A stretch of DNA of 64,000 nt from CAVYUC01 sp963771595 (GCA_963771595.1 CAVYUC010000026.1:62001-126000), one strand, 5' to 3'; shown: positions 16,306-26,712, numbered from the stretch's first letter. The notes: generated by a model from the letters alone, not told the origin. Made by a program: numbers and translations.

Positions 16306-19035
16306 TTACAACGAATATTTAAACTGATAATGTCCTGATCCCAAATTTAACTGCACACCGTTCTCTGTCTGTTCCGCATGATTCCCACTCAGCGATGCTT
16401 CATTCATCATGACTTTATCCATTTTCGCATCCGGAAGAGTTACTGTTGCTGAAGTATTTGCCGGAATATCAACAACATATATCAATGTGTTATTTTCTAT
16501 TTTCCAATCCGACGTAATTTCGCCATAAATTGATTTATAATTTGCCCTTGCAAAAGTTAATCCACCACCCGGATGTGGCGCCAGTATAAAATGTTTGTAG
16601 CCCGGATTGTCAACGTCAATCTGAATGCCGGCAACATAATTGTACAACCACTCTCCGATTGCTCCGTAAGCATAGTGATTAAAACTGTTCATGCCAACAC
16701 TTTGGAAAGTACCGTCGGGTTTCTGGCCATCCCAGCGCTCCCAAATGGTTGTTGCACCCTGTGTTACCGGATACAACCATGATGGATATTCCTTCCGGTT
16801 CAGCAACATAAACGACAAATCGTCGTACCCGTAATCCGACAACGTTTGACAAAGCAACGGAGTTCCTACAAAACCAGTGGTAAGGTGCCCCATTTTCTTA
16901 ACATCTTCCGCCAGGTATTTGGCAGCTTTCGGTACCAAATCTTCCGGAAGCAAGTCGAATGCCAACGCCAGAGAGTAGGCGGTCTGTGTATGAGAAACCA
17001 ACCTTCCGGCAGGAGTTACAAATTCATTTATAAATGCCTTTTTAATATCTTCTGAAAGTTGCGCATACGCTTTTGCATCCTGATCCTTTCCAAGAATACC
17101 TGCAATTTTCGACAGCAATCCGCTTGAATATGCAAAATAAGCGGTGGCAATCAAATCCTTTTCGGTTGTAGCCCCGGGATAATCGGAACGTGTAGTGGCA
17201 AAAGCCAGCCAGTCGCCAAAATGCTGATCGCCCGTCCACAGCAAATCATCTCCTGCCCTGCTGCGCATATATTCCACCCATTTTTTCATACTTGGGTATT
17301 GAACATCCAGTATCCGGCGGTCACCATATGCCAGGTAATTTGTCCAGGGAACAATTATGGAAGCATCGGCCCAGGCTGTGGAACCTCCGCCACCTTTCAA
17401 TACATCCGGGATGACGTGCGGTACAACTCCATTTTCCAGTTGATCGGCAGCCACATCACCCAACCATTTGGTATAAAAAGCAGCTACATCGAAATTAAAT
17501 GCAGCAGTCGGACTGAAAACCTGCGCATCGCCTGTCCAGCCCAAACGTTCGTCACGCTGAGGACAATCGGTTGGCACATCCAGAAAATTCCCTTTTTGTC
17601 CCCATTGAATATTATGTTGCAACTGGTTTATCAGCGAATCTGAACAGACAAAACTTCCGGTTGGTTTCATATCGGAATGTATAACCACGCCGGTAATATC
17701 TTCCGGCTGTGGTTTGCCCGGATAATTTGTCAGCTGAACATACCTGAAACCGTGAAATGTGAAAGCAGGTTCATACACTTCTTCCCCATCGCCACGCATT
17801 ATATAAGTATCCGTCGCTTTTGCCGAACGCAAATTCTCGGTATAAAAGTTTCCTTCCTTATCGAGTACTTCGGCAAATTTCAGTTTAATCGTATCGCCTT
17901 TTTCACCCTGAACTTTCATGCGTACCCAGCCAACCATATTTTGTCCCATATCGAAAACGACTTCCCCTTTGGGAGTGGTAATCAATTCAACCGGTTTGAT
18001 TTCTTCTATTGCTTTAACCGGAACACCTTGCGGGGCTATGAGTATATCTTTGGGATGGTTTGCAGCTACAGCATTTTTCCAGTTGCTGTCGTCAAAACCC
18101 GTGGTTTTCCAACCATCCATTTCAAGATTGGCATTATACATTTCACCATTGTAAATATCCGATTCCAGAATTGGTCCGTTTGTCACTTTCCAGTCAGGAC
18201 TGCTTATAACCGTCTCACTGGTGCCATCGGTATAGTCGATTTTTAATTGCAGTAACAGCGCCAGTTTTTTTCCGTAGTATCCATCCTGATCCTGCCAGCC
18301 GATATTTCCCCTGTACCAACCGTCGCCCAAAATAGCACCGATAGCATTTTCTTTTTGAAGCATGCCGGTAACATCGTAGGTTTGATACTGCAGCCGTTTA
18401 TTGTAGCTTGTCCAGCCGGGCGTAAAAAGCTGATCGCCCACTTTTTCACCATTCAAAAACAACTGGTATAGCCCATGGGATGTAACATATATTCTGGCCG
18501 ATTCAATTTTCTTCGATGTCGAAAATTCATTCCTGTAATAATGGGCTGGCAACGATCCGCCGTTTGCAGGCGGTTCATTTGCTAAAGTAATCCAGGAAGC
18601 TGTCCAGAGCTCGGGCTTCAGAATGCCGGTTTCAAAATATGCCGGTTCGCTCCATTTGGTTACCTTTCCATCATTGTCCCAAACCCGCACCTGCCAGTAA
18701 ACCCGTTGCATCGATTCCAGTTCAGGACCATCATAAACTACATTTACCGACTGGTCGCTGTCCACCTTTCCGGTGCTCCAGATTTGCCGGCTTTTTTTAC
18801 TTAAGCCGGAAGGAGATTCGGCTAAACGAATTTCATAAGCCGTCTGCATCAGATTATCTTTATCAGAAACTATTTTCCAGCTTAAACGCGGTTGCTGAAC
18901 ATCAATACCCACCGGATTGGTACGGTATTCACAAATCAAATCCTGCACGTCCGTTTGGATAGCAGCAGTTACATTGTAACCGCTGAATAAAAATACGATG
19001 GTGACAAACTTCACCCAGAAAATTCTTTTCTCCAT
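16306..19035 (-). CDS. Alpha-L-rhamnosidase, glycoside hydrolase family 78
   Basis: 909 residues with an N-terminal signal segment (VKFVTIVFLFSGYNVTAA). An N-terminal beta domain (QTAYEIRLAES) and the rhamnosidase N/carbohydrate-binding domain (GLYQLFLNGEKVGDQLFTPGWTSY) come first. The (alpha/alpha)6 catalytic domain follows, with DCPQRDERLGWTGDAQ, which holds the conserved Asp/Glu pair, and a later ERWDGQKPDGTF motif. A C-terminal beta-sandwich ends the protein. It releases terminal L-rhamnose from plant, algal or bacterial rhamnosides in the periplasm or outside the cell. The gene is between the mutarotase and the isomerase, giving a complete path from rhamnoside to rhamnulose. Confidence 0.95.
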   Translation of the reverse strand: MEKRIFWVKFVTIVFLFSGYNVTAAIQTDVQDLICEYRTNPVGIDVQQPRLSWKIVSDKDNLMQTAYEIRLAESPSGLSKKSRQIWSTGKVDSDQSVNVVYDGPELESMQRVYWQVRVWDNDGKVTKWSEPAYFETGILKPELWTASWITLANEPPANGGSLPAHYYRNEFSTSKKIESARIYVTSHGLYQLFLNGEKVGDQLFTPGWTSYNKRLQYQTYDVTGMLQKENAIGAILGDGWYRGNIGWQDQDGYYGKKLALLLQLKIDYTDGTSETVISSPDWKVTNGPILESDIYNGEMYNANLEMDGWKTTGFDDSNWKNAVAANHPKDILIAPQGVPVKAIEEIKPVELITTPKGEVVFDMGQNMVGWVRMKVQGEKGDTIKLKFAEVLDKEGNFYTENLRSAKATDTYIMRGDGEEVYEPAFTFHGFRYVQLTNYPGKPQPEDITGVVIHSDMKPTGSFVCSDSLINQLQHNIQWGQKGNFLDVPTDCPQRDERLGWTGDAQVFSPTAAFNFDVAAFYTKWLGDVAADQLENGVVPHVIPDVLKGGGGSTAWADASIIVPWTNYLAYGDRRILDVQYPSMKKWVEYMRSRAGDDLLWTGDQHFGDWLAFATTRSDYPGATTEKDLIATAYFAYSSGLLSKIAGILGKDQDAKAYAQLSEDIKKAFINEFVTPAGRLVSHTQTAYSLALAFDLLPEDLVPKAAKYLAEDVKKMGHLTTGFVGTPLLCQTLSDYGYDDLSFMLLNRKEYPSWLYPVTQGATTIWERWDGQKPDGTFQSVGMNSFNHYAYGAIGEWLYNYVAGIQIDVDNPGYKHFILAPHPGGGLTFARANYKSIYGEITSDWKIENNTLIYVVDIPANTSATVTLPDAKMDKVMMNEASLSGNHAEQTENGVQLNLGSGHYQFKYSL

Positions 19036-19055
19036 TTTTATTAGTTTATGTTGGT

Positions 19056-19370
19056 TTATTCCATATAAAAAACTTCTTCCAATTGGATGGTAACCGGTGA
19101 ATTATCCGGATTTGTTTTCATAATGGCAGCCATGGAATCCCACCACTTCCTGACAATTTCCTGCTGTCCTAAATCCTGCGAACCGCTTCTGCCACTTACC
19201 TTCTGAAATGCAAATAAAGTATTTGTTTCTTCATCCAGAAAAATAGAATATTCGCAGATACCTGCATTCTTTAGCAATTGTTTCAACTCCGGCCAGATTT
19301 CATCGTGCCGCTTTTTATATTCCTCTTTCATTCCCGGATGGAGGTGCATTTTGAATGCTGTTCTTTTCAT
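19056..19370 (-). CDS. rhaM: L-rhamnose mutarotase
   Basis: 104 residues, the exact size of RhaM. Diagnostic motifs are LHPGMKEEYKKRHDEIWPEL (catalytic His and Tyr region), GICEYSIFLDEETNTLFAFQ and the ending WWDSMAAIMKTNPDNSP. It interconverts the alpha and beta anomers of L-rhamnose, supplying the anomer used by the isomerase. It lies 20 bp upstream of the GH78 gene on the same strand and is the first gene of the rhamnose unit. No transcription factor gene for rhamnose is visible nearby. Confidence 0.94.
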   Translation of the reverse strand: MKRTAFKMHLHPGMKEEYKKRHDEIWPELKQLLKNAGICEYSIFLDEETNTLFAFQKVSGRSGSQDLGQQEIVRKWWDSMAAIMKTNPDNSPVTIQLEEVFYME

Positions 19371-19481
19371 ATTTTAGCAGGAAGTAATTTTTAAATTCAC
19401 ATCGATTGCTAAATTAAAGAAATTACTGTGAAAACACAGGTGAAGTTGCTTCTAAAAGTTTTTAAACGATAAAGAAATTTT

Positions 19482-20222
19482 CTAATTATCAGCGCTCACT
19501 ATCAGCGGCAAATGTTTCCCGCTGAATTCTTCTCCTTTAAAATTTGAAAACAACTGAATATTTTTTAACCCGGACTGTTCCAGTAAATCCAGTAATTCAC
19601 TGCTTCTTAGCGCAAGCAAACCGGTTTCATTCGAAATTACTTTATCTCCGGTTTTTAGATGAAGATCAGTTTTAAACAGAAGGTGTGTACTATCTTCTTC
19701 AAACTTATATTTACGGACAAACTTTATGTTGGCGGTTTCAATCAAAGGTAATTCCGAAACTTTTTCATCCAGAATATAATCGTAATTCAGAATCTGCAAC
19801 AGGAATTTTCCATTTGGTTTCAATACACGACGAACTCCATGAAATAGTTTAAGCACATTGTTTTTGTCGGGAAGATGAACCAATGTGTTTCCGAAACAAA
19901 GCACCGCATCAAATCGGTTTTCACTGAAATCCTTTTCCAGTTCCAGCATATCACCTTTCTGAAAATGCAGGTATTTATGCTGTTTTTGCGCTTTAGCCCG
20001 ATTCAGTAAATCCTCATTCAGATCAGTTCCTGTGACTTCTGCCCCTTCTTCTGCAAGATGAAACGACAGTTCACCTGTCGCACACCCGATATCCAGAATT
20101 TGTTTGCTGGTTAAATCACCAACCTTCCCTTTTACAAACTGCAATTGCAAAGGTTTATATGGAAATATTTCGGAATAATAAGTTGAAATCGAAGTGTAGA
20201 ATTTATTTTGCTGTTCATTCAT
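19482..20222 (-). CDS. Class I SAM-dependent methyltransferase
   Basis: 246 residues with a Rossmann-type methyltransferase core. Motif I is ILDIGCATGELSFHLAEEGA (residues ~38-57), the acidic end of beta-2 is GTDLNEDLL, and motif II/III is DAVLCFGNTLVHLPD, followed by RRVLKPNGKFLLQILNYD. These are the SAM-binding features. The acceptor is not readable; the fold resembles small-molecule or ubiquinone/tetrapyrrole-type methyltransferases. It stands alone between the rhamnose unit and an acyl-CoA synthetase on the same strand. Confidence 0.82.
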   Translation of the reverse strand: MNEQQNKFYTSISTYYSEIFPYKPLQLQFVKGKVGDLTSKQILDIGCATGELSFHLAEEGAEVTGTDLNEDLLNRAKAQKQHKYLHFQKGDMLELEKDFSENRFDAVLCFGNTLVHLPDKNNVLKLFHGVRRVLKPNGKFLLQILNYDYILDEKVSELPLIETANIKFVRKYKFEEDSTHLLFKTDLHLKTGDKVISNETGLLALRSSELLDLLEQSGLKNIQLFSNFKGEEFSGKHLPLIVSADN

Positions 20223-20334
20223 AGTATGTATTATTTATTTTATTAATGTTCCCCCGGTGAACTGCTGTCTCCAAATGAAAAAACTGACTGAGACTGATCA
20301 CCGTTCACTGATCACTGATCACTCTTTTCACTAT

Positions 20335-22392
20335 TCACTTCTCCACCCTCACCCGTGCATCAACTGCCAGGATTTCCCGTTCATTTCCAAGCAAAGGATT
20401 GATATCCATCTCTTTTATTTCGGTAGCAAAACGCAAAAGATGTGAAAGCCGCACCAGAATTTCTGTAAATGCAGATATATTCACTCCCTGTTGTTTGCGA
20501 TATCCTTTTAGAATTTTATACGATTTTAACTGCTTAATCATCGATTTGGCTTCTTCATGTGATAATGGCGCCAACCCTGATGATACATCCTTCAATACTT
20601 CCACATAAATGCCCCCCATACCACATAATACAACATGTCCGAATTTCTGTTCATAGGTTGCCCCAAGAAACAGTTCTGTTCCGGAAGCCATTTGGGCTAT
20701 TAACACCCCTTCAGCGCCTTCAATTCCATTCAGGTAATGAAACTCCTTTTGCACTTCAGTTACATTCCTGATATTTAAAATTACGCCCCCCACCTCCGTT
20801 TTATGAAGTGGCCCTACCACTTTCATGACCACAGGAAATCCAATTTTCAGCGCTGCAAGTACAGCTTCTGATTCGGTCCGGACTACGATTTCTTTAACAC
20901 GCGGAATACCGGCTGCATCGAACAGCTCGTGAATTATTTCAGGCGGCTGATAACCATTTTTGGTTTTATTGATTATTCCACGGATATTTTCAATGTCCGC
21001 CTTATCAAAATAAATATCATTTTCAGCGGGCGACGGAGTATTCATAACCTTTGTGAGCGCGCGGCCCAGCAAAACTTCATCCGGAAAATTTACATTACCA
21101 TGCGACAAAAAATGGGATACATCTTCCTTAACATTTATTATTGACGGCAAAATGGGATAAACCGGCTTTTGGCAAATCTGCATCTTTTTGTCGAGCACAT
21201 CATACACATCACGGATGGGAAAAAGTCCCGGACTTCCAAAAATCACAGCCATACCATCCACTTCGAAATCATTTTCACAAGCGTCCACAATTTCACCCAA
21301 TTGTGCCGCGGTTCCGGTGGCTAAAAAATCAATGGGATTTTCAACTGATGAACCGGGAAACAATTTTTCCTTTAATGCCTGCTTTGCTGCAGAATCTTCT
21401 ATCTGTGGTATTTTCAGGCCACCATCTTCCAGTGCGTCGGTGAGCATTACTCCAGGACCTCCGGCATGCGTGATGATGGCCAGCTTTTTACCTTTTAACT
21501 CTTTGCACATAAAAATGCCGGCGACAGTAGTTAATTCTTCACGACCATAACAACGGACAATTCCCGCTTTGCGAAATAAGGCATCCACTGCAGCATCAGA
21601 ACTGGTTAGCGCTCCGGTATGCGATGATGCAGCGCGGCTTCCGGCAGAAGAACTTCCGGCTTTTATTGCTGCAATTTTACATCCTTTCCGGATGAGCGAA
21701 GCAGCATGCTGCAATAACATGTCCGGATTATCAATATTTTCGATGTACAGCAACTTTACTTTCGAACTAACACCTTCAACATAATTCTCATCAAGGTATT
21801 TCAGCACGTCTTCAACACCGGTCTGGGTACTGTTTCCCACCGAAAAAACATGGGCAAACTGAAGCCCCTTGGGTATTCCTGATTCAATAATAAATACTGC
21901 CGTAGCGCCCGAGCCGGAGATAAAATCACATCCTTTGGGTGTTAATCTGGGAATGGGCGTTGTGAAAACACTGGTATGATTTGGCGTCATCACTCCAATG
22001 CAATTGGGGCCGATTAAACAACCGTTGACCCGCGTAATAATTTCCGAAATCTCCTTTTCAATCTGTCTGCCTTCCTTGTTCATTTCACCGAAACCAGCAG
22101 AAATAATTATGAATGCCCTGGTATCATTTTGTTCGGTAAGAATTCTCACCGTTTGGAGACAGAATTTTGCGGGAATTGCAAGAACAGCCAAATCAATAGA
22201 CGGAAGTTCCTCAACGGAATGAAACGAAGGAATACCCTGAACCTGCTTTTCTTTGGGATTCACTGCAAATAACTTTCCTTTAAAATTATTGTCGGTTAAA
22301 TTTTTTAACAGCTTGCCCCCGGGCTTTGATATATTGTTGGATGCGCCAATTACAGCTATACTTCGCGGATTCAGCAGTTGTTCGTTTATCAT
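20335..22392 (-). CDS. ADP-forming acetate/acyl-CoA synthetase, fused alpha and beta subunits
   Basis: 685 residues: a CoA-binding domain (1-~130; NPRSIAVIGASNNISKPGG), a succinyl-CoA-ligase-like domain with the phosphorylated active-site His in SRAASSHTGALTSS (~255-268), and a C-terminal ATP-grasp domain (~470-685; GFPVVMKVVGPLHKTEVGGV, ending MDINPLLGNE). The enzyme makes ATP from acyl-CoA, ADP and phosphate, conserving energy in fermentations. It could draw energy from acyl- or arylacetyl-CoA made by the 2-oxoacid oxidoreductase, but the preferred acyl group is unknown. Just past its stop are repeated TGATCACTGATCAC-type bases with no clear role. Confidence 0.92.
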   Translation of the reverse strand: MINEQLLNPRSIAVIGASNNISKPGGKLLKNLTDNNFKGKLFAVNPKEKQVQGIPSFHSVEELPSIDLAVLAIPAKFCLQTVRILTEQNDTRAFIIISAGFGEMNKEGRQIEKEISEIITRVNGCLIGPNCIGVMTPNHTSVFTTPIPRLTPKGCDFISGSGATAVFIIESGIPKGLQFAHVFSVGNSTQTGVEDVLKYLDENYVEGVSSKVKLLYIENIDNPDMLLQHAASLIRKGCKIAAIKAGSSSAGSRAASSHTGALTSSDAAVDALFRKAGIVRCYGREELTTVAGIFMCKELKGKKLAIITHAGGPGVMLTDALEDGGLKIPQIEDSAAKQALKEKLFPGSSVENPIDFLATGTAAQLGEIVDACENDFEVDGMAVIFGSPGLFPIRDVYDVLDKKMQICQKPVYPILPSIINVKEDVSHFLSHGNVNFPDEVLLGRALTKVMNTPSPAENDIYFDKADIENIRGIINKTKNGYQPPEIIHELFDAAGIPRVKEIVVRTESEAVLAALKIGFPVVMKVVGPLHKTEVGGVILNIRNVTEVQKEFHYLNGIEGAEGVLIAQMASGTELFLGATYEQKFGHVVLCGMGGIYVEVLKDVSSGLAPLSHEEAKSMIKQLKSYKILKGYRKQQGVNISAFTEILVRLSHLLRFATEIKEMDINPLLGNEREILAVDARVRVEK

Positions 22393-22510
22393 GAATTGAA
22401 TTTTGAAACGATAAAAATAGGGATTTCAAATACAACAGTCCCTGATATTTTTCAACCTCCGGAATTTTATTAGCTCAGGTCAAATCTCTATTTTTACCCA
22501 AATTTAGGAA

Positions 22511-23323
22511 ATGAGCCAAACAAGTGAACAGAAAGTTGTTGTTTTAACCACTCTTAACTCCACAGATAAAAACCTGATTCTAACCGGAATAAAAATTGCT
22601 TCTGTTTTTAAAAAGGAGTTGTGTCTTGTTTATAATTCAACAAAAAAGGAGAAAAATAAACATAACCACTACAAATCAATTCTTCAAAATTATCTTGTAC
22701 CAGTTAAAAAGGAATTTCCGGCTTTAAAAACCTCAGTATTGCTTACTTCTTCCCGGACTTCGAACCTGCCTGACCTTTTGGCTGACGATTATGAGGGAAT
22801 TTTATTCATAGCACCCACATCAGAGTTTAAAACCTATTCGAAAGCCGTTGCTGAAACACCTGTTCCGTTTTTATTCGTTAACGATACCGCCGGATTGTCC
22901 GATTTCAGCAAAATTGTATTACCGGTTGATTTGCGCAAGGCAACAAGCGACAGTGCGCTCTGGACCACCTATTTCGGACGGTTTAATCATGCTGAAACAG
23001 TTGTGGTGGCCGCAAACGAAAAAAATAAACAGAATGAAAAAGAGGTGGCAAAAAATGTTGTGCTGACCAAAAAGCTTTTCCAAAAATTCAACATCAGCCA
23101 TAAAATTTACAAAGGGCAAAAATCGAGTTGGCGAAATGCATTTGAAGCGATGGAATTTGCACAGTCATCAGGAAGCAACCTGTTTGTGATTTTGGGCAGT
23201 TCGGCAATCACACCGTTGGATTATCTGATTGGTTTACCCGAGCGAAAAATCATTAAAATGGCCGGTGAAATGCCGGTTTTGTACGTTAACCCAAGAAGGA
23301 ACAATTATGTGTTGTGTGACTAG
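22511..23323 (+). CDS. Universal stress protein-like protein (tandem UspA domains)
   Basis: 270 residues forming two UspA-type Rossmann-like halves: VVVLTTLNSTDKNLILTGIK at the start, and KIVLPVDLRKATSDSALWTT beginning the second half near residue 135. The second half ends with FVILGSSAITPLDYLIGLPERKIIK and MPVLYVNP, the usual USP ending. The canonical G-x2-G-x9-G-(S/T) ATP loop is only weakly recognisable (VILGSS...), so it may not bind ATP. Such proteins are induced by starvation or stress. It is divergently oriented from the acyl-CoA synthetase and followed by a strong terminator. Confidence 0.7.
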   Translation: MSQTSEQKVVVLTTLNSTDKNLILTGIKIASVFKKELCLVYNSTKKEKNKHNHYKSILQNYLVPVKKEFPALKTSVLLTSSRTSNLPDLLADDYEGILFIAPTSEFKTYSKAVAETPVPFLFVNDTAGLSDFSKIVLPVDLRKATSDSALWTTYFGRFNHAETVVVAANEKNKQNEKEVAKNVVLTKKLFQKFNISHKIYKGQKSSWRNAFEAMEFAQSSGSNLFVILGSSAITPLDYLIGLPERKIIKMAGEMPVLYVNPRRNNYVLCD

Positions 23324-23325
23324 AT

Positions 23326-23361
23326 AACTAACCCCAGCCTTAAGCCTGGGGTTAGTTTTTA
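23326..23361 (+). terminator. Rho-independent terminator
   Basis: A perfect 12-bp stem (AACTAACCCCAG paired with CTGGGGTTAGTT) with an 8-base loop is followed by TTT and begins 3 bp after the stop of the universal stress protein gene. It is one of the clearest intrinsic terminators in the window. Confidence 0.85.
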
Positions 23362-23456
23362 TGTAGCATTAATGCTTCTCTCTGAAAACACCAGAGTGGA
23401 ATTGTCTGTAATCACACAAGGTTTTATTACTTTCGCTTTCTGAAAAACTGAACGGC

Positions 23457-24437
23457 ATGAAAAAACTGCTTTTTATCTCCCTGCTATTTATTTCATTTGT
23501 ATCCAAATCGCAGGAATTTGAATACAAGGTTTTATTTGAAGGAATTGGCGACAACCGCGAATATTCGCACAGCAACAAAGCCATGTCGCAAACCATTTTG
23601 GGCAGCCGCGGGGCTTTCGAAATCGGATTGAAAACCGGCAATAACCGCATACGTGCCGGATTAAGTGAATTATTTGAATTTGGAAGTGATATCGATTATC
23701 ATAAACCAAGACTTACCCTGTATTATCAGTACAGCGACATGCAAAAAGACTTTCTGTTTGGTGCATTTCCACGACGCGGCAGAATCGATTTTCCGCTGGC
23801 TATGCTCACCGACACGCTGTTGTATTATCGCCCAAACATCGAAGGAATGTTTGGCGAAGTACGCTGGGACTGGGGCTATGAAAATGCATTTGTTGATTGG
23901 GTAAGCCGCCAGACCGATGTGAAACGCGAAAATTTTATCGTCGGTTTTTCAGGAGAAGTTGCACACAAAAATCTTTTTATCGATAACTATTTACTCATGT
24001 TTCACGATGCAGGGCCGGGTGTTGATATTCCGGGTGATCATGTAAATGATTACCTCGGATATGCATTTCAGGCCGGAATAAGAACCGGCGAAAATGCAGT
24101 GTTCATGGGGCAGGTAAAAGCCGGCGTGTTGGGTTCATCGTATCGCGAAAGAAGCATTACCGACGGATTTGAAAATGCAACCAGCCTTTTTGCCGAAGCC
24201 AAAGCACGATATAAGAACCTGGGCATAAAATCAGTTTTAAGCGCGGGCGAAGGACACAAATTTAAATATGGCGACCGCTTTTACCGGGTCGATAATTACT
24301 GGCGCACAGATGCTATCTGGTATTTTATTAACCACGAACATGTAAAAGGCACATTCAACCTCTCGTTTCATTTAATCGACTGGAAATATCTGGATCAGCA
24401 ACAGCAACTATCCATCGTTTATATTTTTGGGAAATAA
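23457..24437 (+). CDS. Hypothetical exported protein, predicted outer-membrane beta-barrel
   Basis: 326 residues with a signal peptide (MKKLLFISLLFISFVSKSQ). The body is a series of short amphipathic strands rich in aromatic residues (RLTLYYQYSDMQKDFLFGAF, GEVRWDWGYENAFVDW, NLSFHLIDWKYLD) and ends in QQLSIVYIFGK, consistent with an outer-membrane beta-barrel. I do not recognise a named family. It is in the same direction as the GH3 gene 95 bp downstream and may be cotranscribed, but nothing specific ties it to sugar uptake. Confidence 0.65.
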   Translation: MKKLLFISLLFISFVSKSQEFEYKVLFEGIGDNREYSHSNKAMSQTILGSRGAFEIGLKTGNNRIRAGLSELFEFGSDIDYHKPRLTLYYQYSDMQKDFLFGAFPRRGRIDFPLAMLTDTLLYYRPNIEGMFGEVRWDWGYENAFVDWVSRQTDVKRENFIVGFSGEVAHKNLFIDNYLLMFHDAGPGVDIPGDHVNDYLGYAFQAGIRTGENAVFMGQVKAGVLGSSYRERSITDGFENATSLFAEAKARYKNLGIKSVLSAGEGHKFKYGDRFYRVDNYWRTDAIWYFINHEHVKGTFNLSFHLIDWKYLDQQQQLSIVYIFGK

Positions 24438-24531
24438 TCAAAATCAGTTTTTAACAGCTTAATTCGAATTTCAATTTTCAGATTTCAGTACAATATTTAT
24501 CTTGACAACTCATTTCAAAAAATAATTACCC

Positions 24532-26688
24532 ATGAAGAAATTACTTTTATTTATAACAGTATTATTTCTGTTTAACCCTCTTTTTGCACAGGATTATCCT
24601 TTTCAGAATCCAAAGCTTGATGACGAAACCAGGTTAGACAACCTGATATCGCTGATGACTATGGATGAAAAAATTCAGTGCCTGTCAACGCGACCTTCGG
24701 TTCCGCGGCTGGGAGTAAAAGGAACACGAACGGTGGAAGGGTTGCACGGACTTGCATTAAGCGGTCCGGCGAACTGGGCTGTAAAAGGCAAAGGTGCCTC
24801 GGCAACAACAACCTTTCCGCAGTCAATTGGGCTGGCACAAACCTGGGATCCGGAGTTGCTTCGGCAGGTTGCATCACTCGAAGCAGATGAAACCCGCTAT
24901 TTAACTCAAAATCCAAAATATGCCAGTGCCGGATTGATTGTTTTTGCACCAAATGCTGATCTAGGCCGTGATATCCGATGGGGCCGCACCGAAGAATGTT
25001 ACGGAGAAGATGCTTTTTTGGCCGCAGAAATGACAGTTGCCTACGTTAAAGGGCTGCAGGGCGATGATCCAAAATATTGGAAAACAGCTTCCCTGATGAA
25101 ACATTTCCTTGCCAACAGCAACGAAAATGAACGAACTTTTAACTCATCGGATTTTGATGAACGCCTTTTCCGCGAATATTACGGATATGCTTTTTACAAA
25201 GGAATTACCGAAGGAGGTTCACGCGCATATATGGCCGCTTACAACAAATACAACGGAATTCCATGTGCCGTGCATCCGGTGCTTGAAGAGGTAACTGTTG
25301 AGGAATGGGGCCAAAACGGAATTATTGCAACCGATGGCGGCGCTTTTCGTCTGTTGCTGACTGCCCACCATTATTACCCCCACCTCGAAGTTGCTGCCGC
25401 TGAATGTATAAAAGCCGGCATAACCATGTTTCTGGACAATTACCGCGAGCCCCTGCAAAATGCCATTAACCAGGGACTGGTTAGCGAAAAAGAAATTGAC
25501 GGCGCTGTTCGAGGAACACTGCGGGTGCTGCTAAAACTTGGTTTGCTGGATAATTCGGACCGGAATCCTTATACTAAAATTGGAATTACTGATACTGTTG
25601 ATATCTGGACAAAACCGGAAACCCATGAACTGGTGCGAAAAGCAACGACCGAGTCGGTGGTGCTCTTAAAAAATGAAAACCAATTACTTCCGCTTCATAA
25701 AGATAAAATAAAATCGGTTGCTGTAATCGGACCGAGCGCCAACATGGTGGTTTCCGATTGGTATGCAGGAACTCCACCCTACCACATAACTGCTTTGCAG
25801 GGCATAAAAAATGCACTTGGAAACGATGTGGAAGTTTTATTTGCACAAAGCAACAAAGCCGACTCGGCAGTTATTGCTGCCTCAAAAGCGGATGTGGCAA
25901 TTGTATGCGTGGGCAACCACCCCTTGAGCTACAATGTGGGTTGGGCAAAAAGTTATGTTCCCAGCGACGGCCGCGAAGGGGTGGATCGCGAAGCCATTTC
26001 ACTGGAGCAGGAAGATCTGGTGAAGCTGGTCAAATCCGCCAATCCCAATACTGTAATGGTACTGGTATCCAGTTTTCCATATGCCATCAACTGGTCGAAA
26101 GAAAATGTACCAGCCATCCTGCATATTTCGCAATCGAGCCAGGAACTGGGCAACGGGCTGGCAGATGTACTGTTCGGAAAAGTAAGTCCTGCCGGCCGGT
26201 TGGTACAAACCTGGTCAGCCTCCATCCATCAGTTGCCCGGTATGCTTGATTACAACATCCGCAACGGGCATACTTACATGTACGATAAAAACGAACCGCT
26301 TTTCCCGTTTGGTTACGGCCTTACCTATACCGATTTTGATTATGCAAAAATGAAAACCGAAAAGCCGGAAATTCGTGACGGTGAATCAATCGATATAACA
26401 GTAACTATTGCAAATAAAGGAAATTACGACAGCGACGAGGTGGTGCAACTCTATGCAGGCTTTCCCGATTCAAAGGTGGCACGTCCGGCCATAGCACTAA
26501 AAGGTTTTAAACGGGTTTTCATTCCCAAAGGTCAGGCCAAAGATGTGGTTATTCCATTGGATTCCGAAGATTTGAAATACTGGGATGTAGACAAACAAGC
26601 TTTTGTGCTGGAAAAAGGTAAAATCAATATTTTTGCCGGACCGTCATCCGCTGATGCAAAACTGAAAGGGCAATTGGTGGCAAAATAA
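24532..26688 (+). CDS. Glycoside hydrolase family 3 beta-glycosidase
   Basis: 718 residues: signal peptide (LLLFITVLFLFNPLFAQ), an N-terminal TIM-barrel domain (LISLMTMDEKIQCL, GRDIRWGRTEECYGED, KHFLANSNENERT), and the catalytic nucleophile Asp near residue 268 in GIIATDGGAF. The second alpha/beta domain (ESVVLLKNENQLLPLHKD, SVAVIGPSA) follows, then a fibronectin-III-like C-terminal domain (EVVQLYAGFPDS, ALKGFKRVFIPKGQ). The motif reads TDGGA where many members have SDW or SDC. The substrate could be beta-glucosides or beta-xylosides. The signal peptide puts it in the periplasm or on the surface, where it could act beside the rhamnosidase on plant glycosides. Confidence 0.92.
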   Translation: MKKLLLFITVLFLFNPLFAQDYPFQNPKLDDETRLDNLISLMTMDEKIQCLSTRPSVPRLGVKGTRTVEGLHGLALSGPANWAVKGKGASATTTFPQSIGLAQTWDPELLRQVASLEADETRYLTQNPKYASAGLIVFAPNADLGRDIRWGRTEECYGEDAFLAAEMTVAYVKGLQGDDPKYWKTASLMKHFLANSNENERTFNSSDFDERLFREYYGYAFYKGITEGGSRAYMAAYNKYNGIPCAVHPVLEEVTVEEWGQNGIIATDGGAFRLLLTAHHYYPHLEVAAAECIKAGITMFLDNYREPLQNAINQGLVSEKEIDGAVRGTLRVLLKLGLLDNSDRNPYTKIGITDTVDIWTKPETHELVRKATTESVVLLKNENQLLPLHKDKIKSVAVIGPSANMVVSDWYAGTPPYHITALQGIKNALGNDVEVLFAQSNKADSAVIAASKADVAIVCVGNHPLSYNVGWAKSYVPSDGREGVDREAISLEQEDLVKLVKSANPNTVMVLVSSFPYAINWSKENVPAILHISQSSQELGNGLADVLFGKVSPAGRLVQTWSASIHQLPGMLDYNIRNGHTYMYDKNEPLFPFGYGLTYTDFDYAKMKTEKPEIRDGESIDITVTIANKGNYDSDEVVQLYAGFPDSKVARPAIALKGFKRVFIPKGQAKDVVIPLDSEDLKYWDVDKQAFVLEKGKINIFAGPSSADAKLKGQLVAK

Positions 26689-26712
26689 TTGTTCAAAACA
26701 TTCAATAAATTG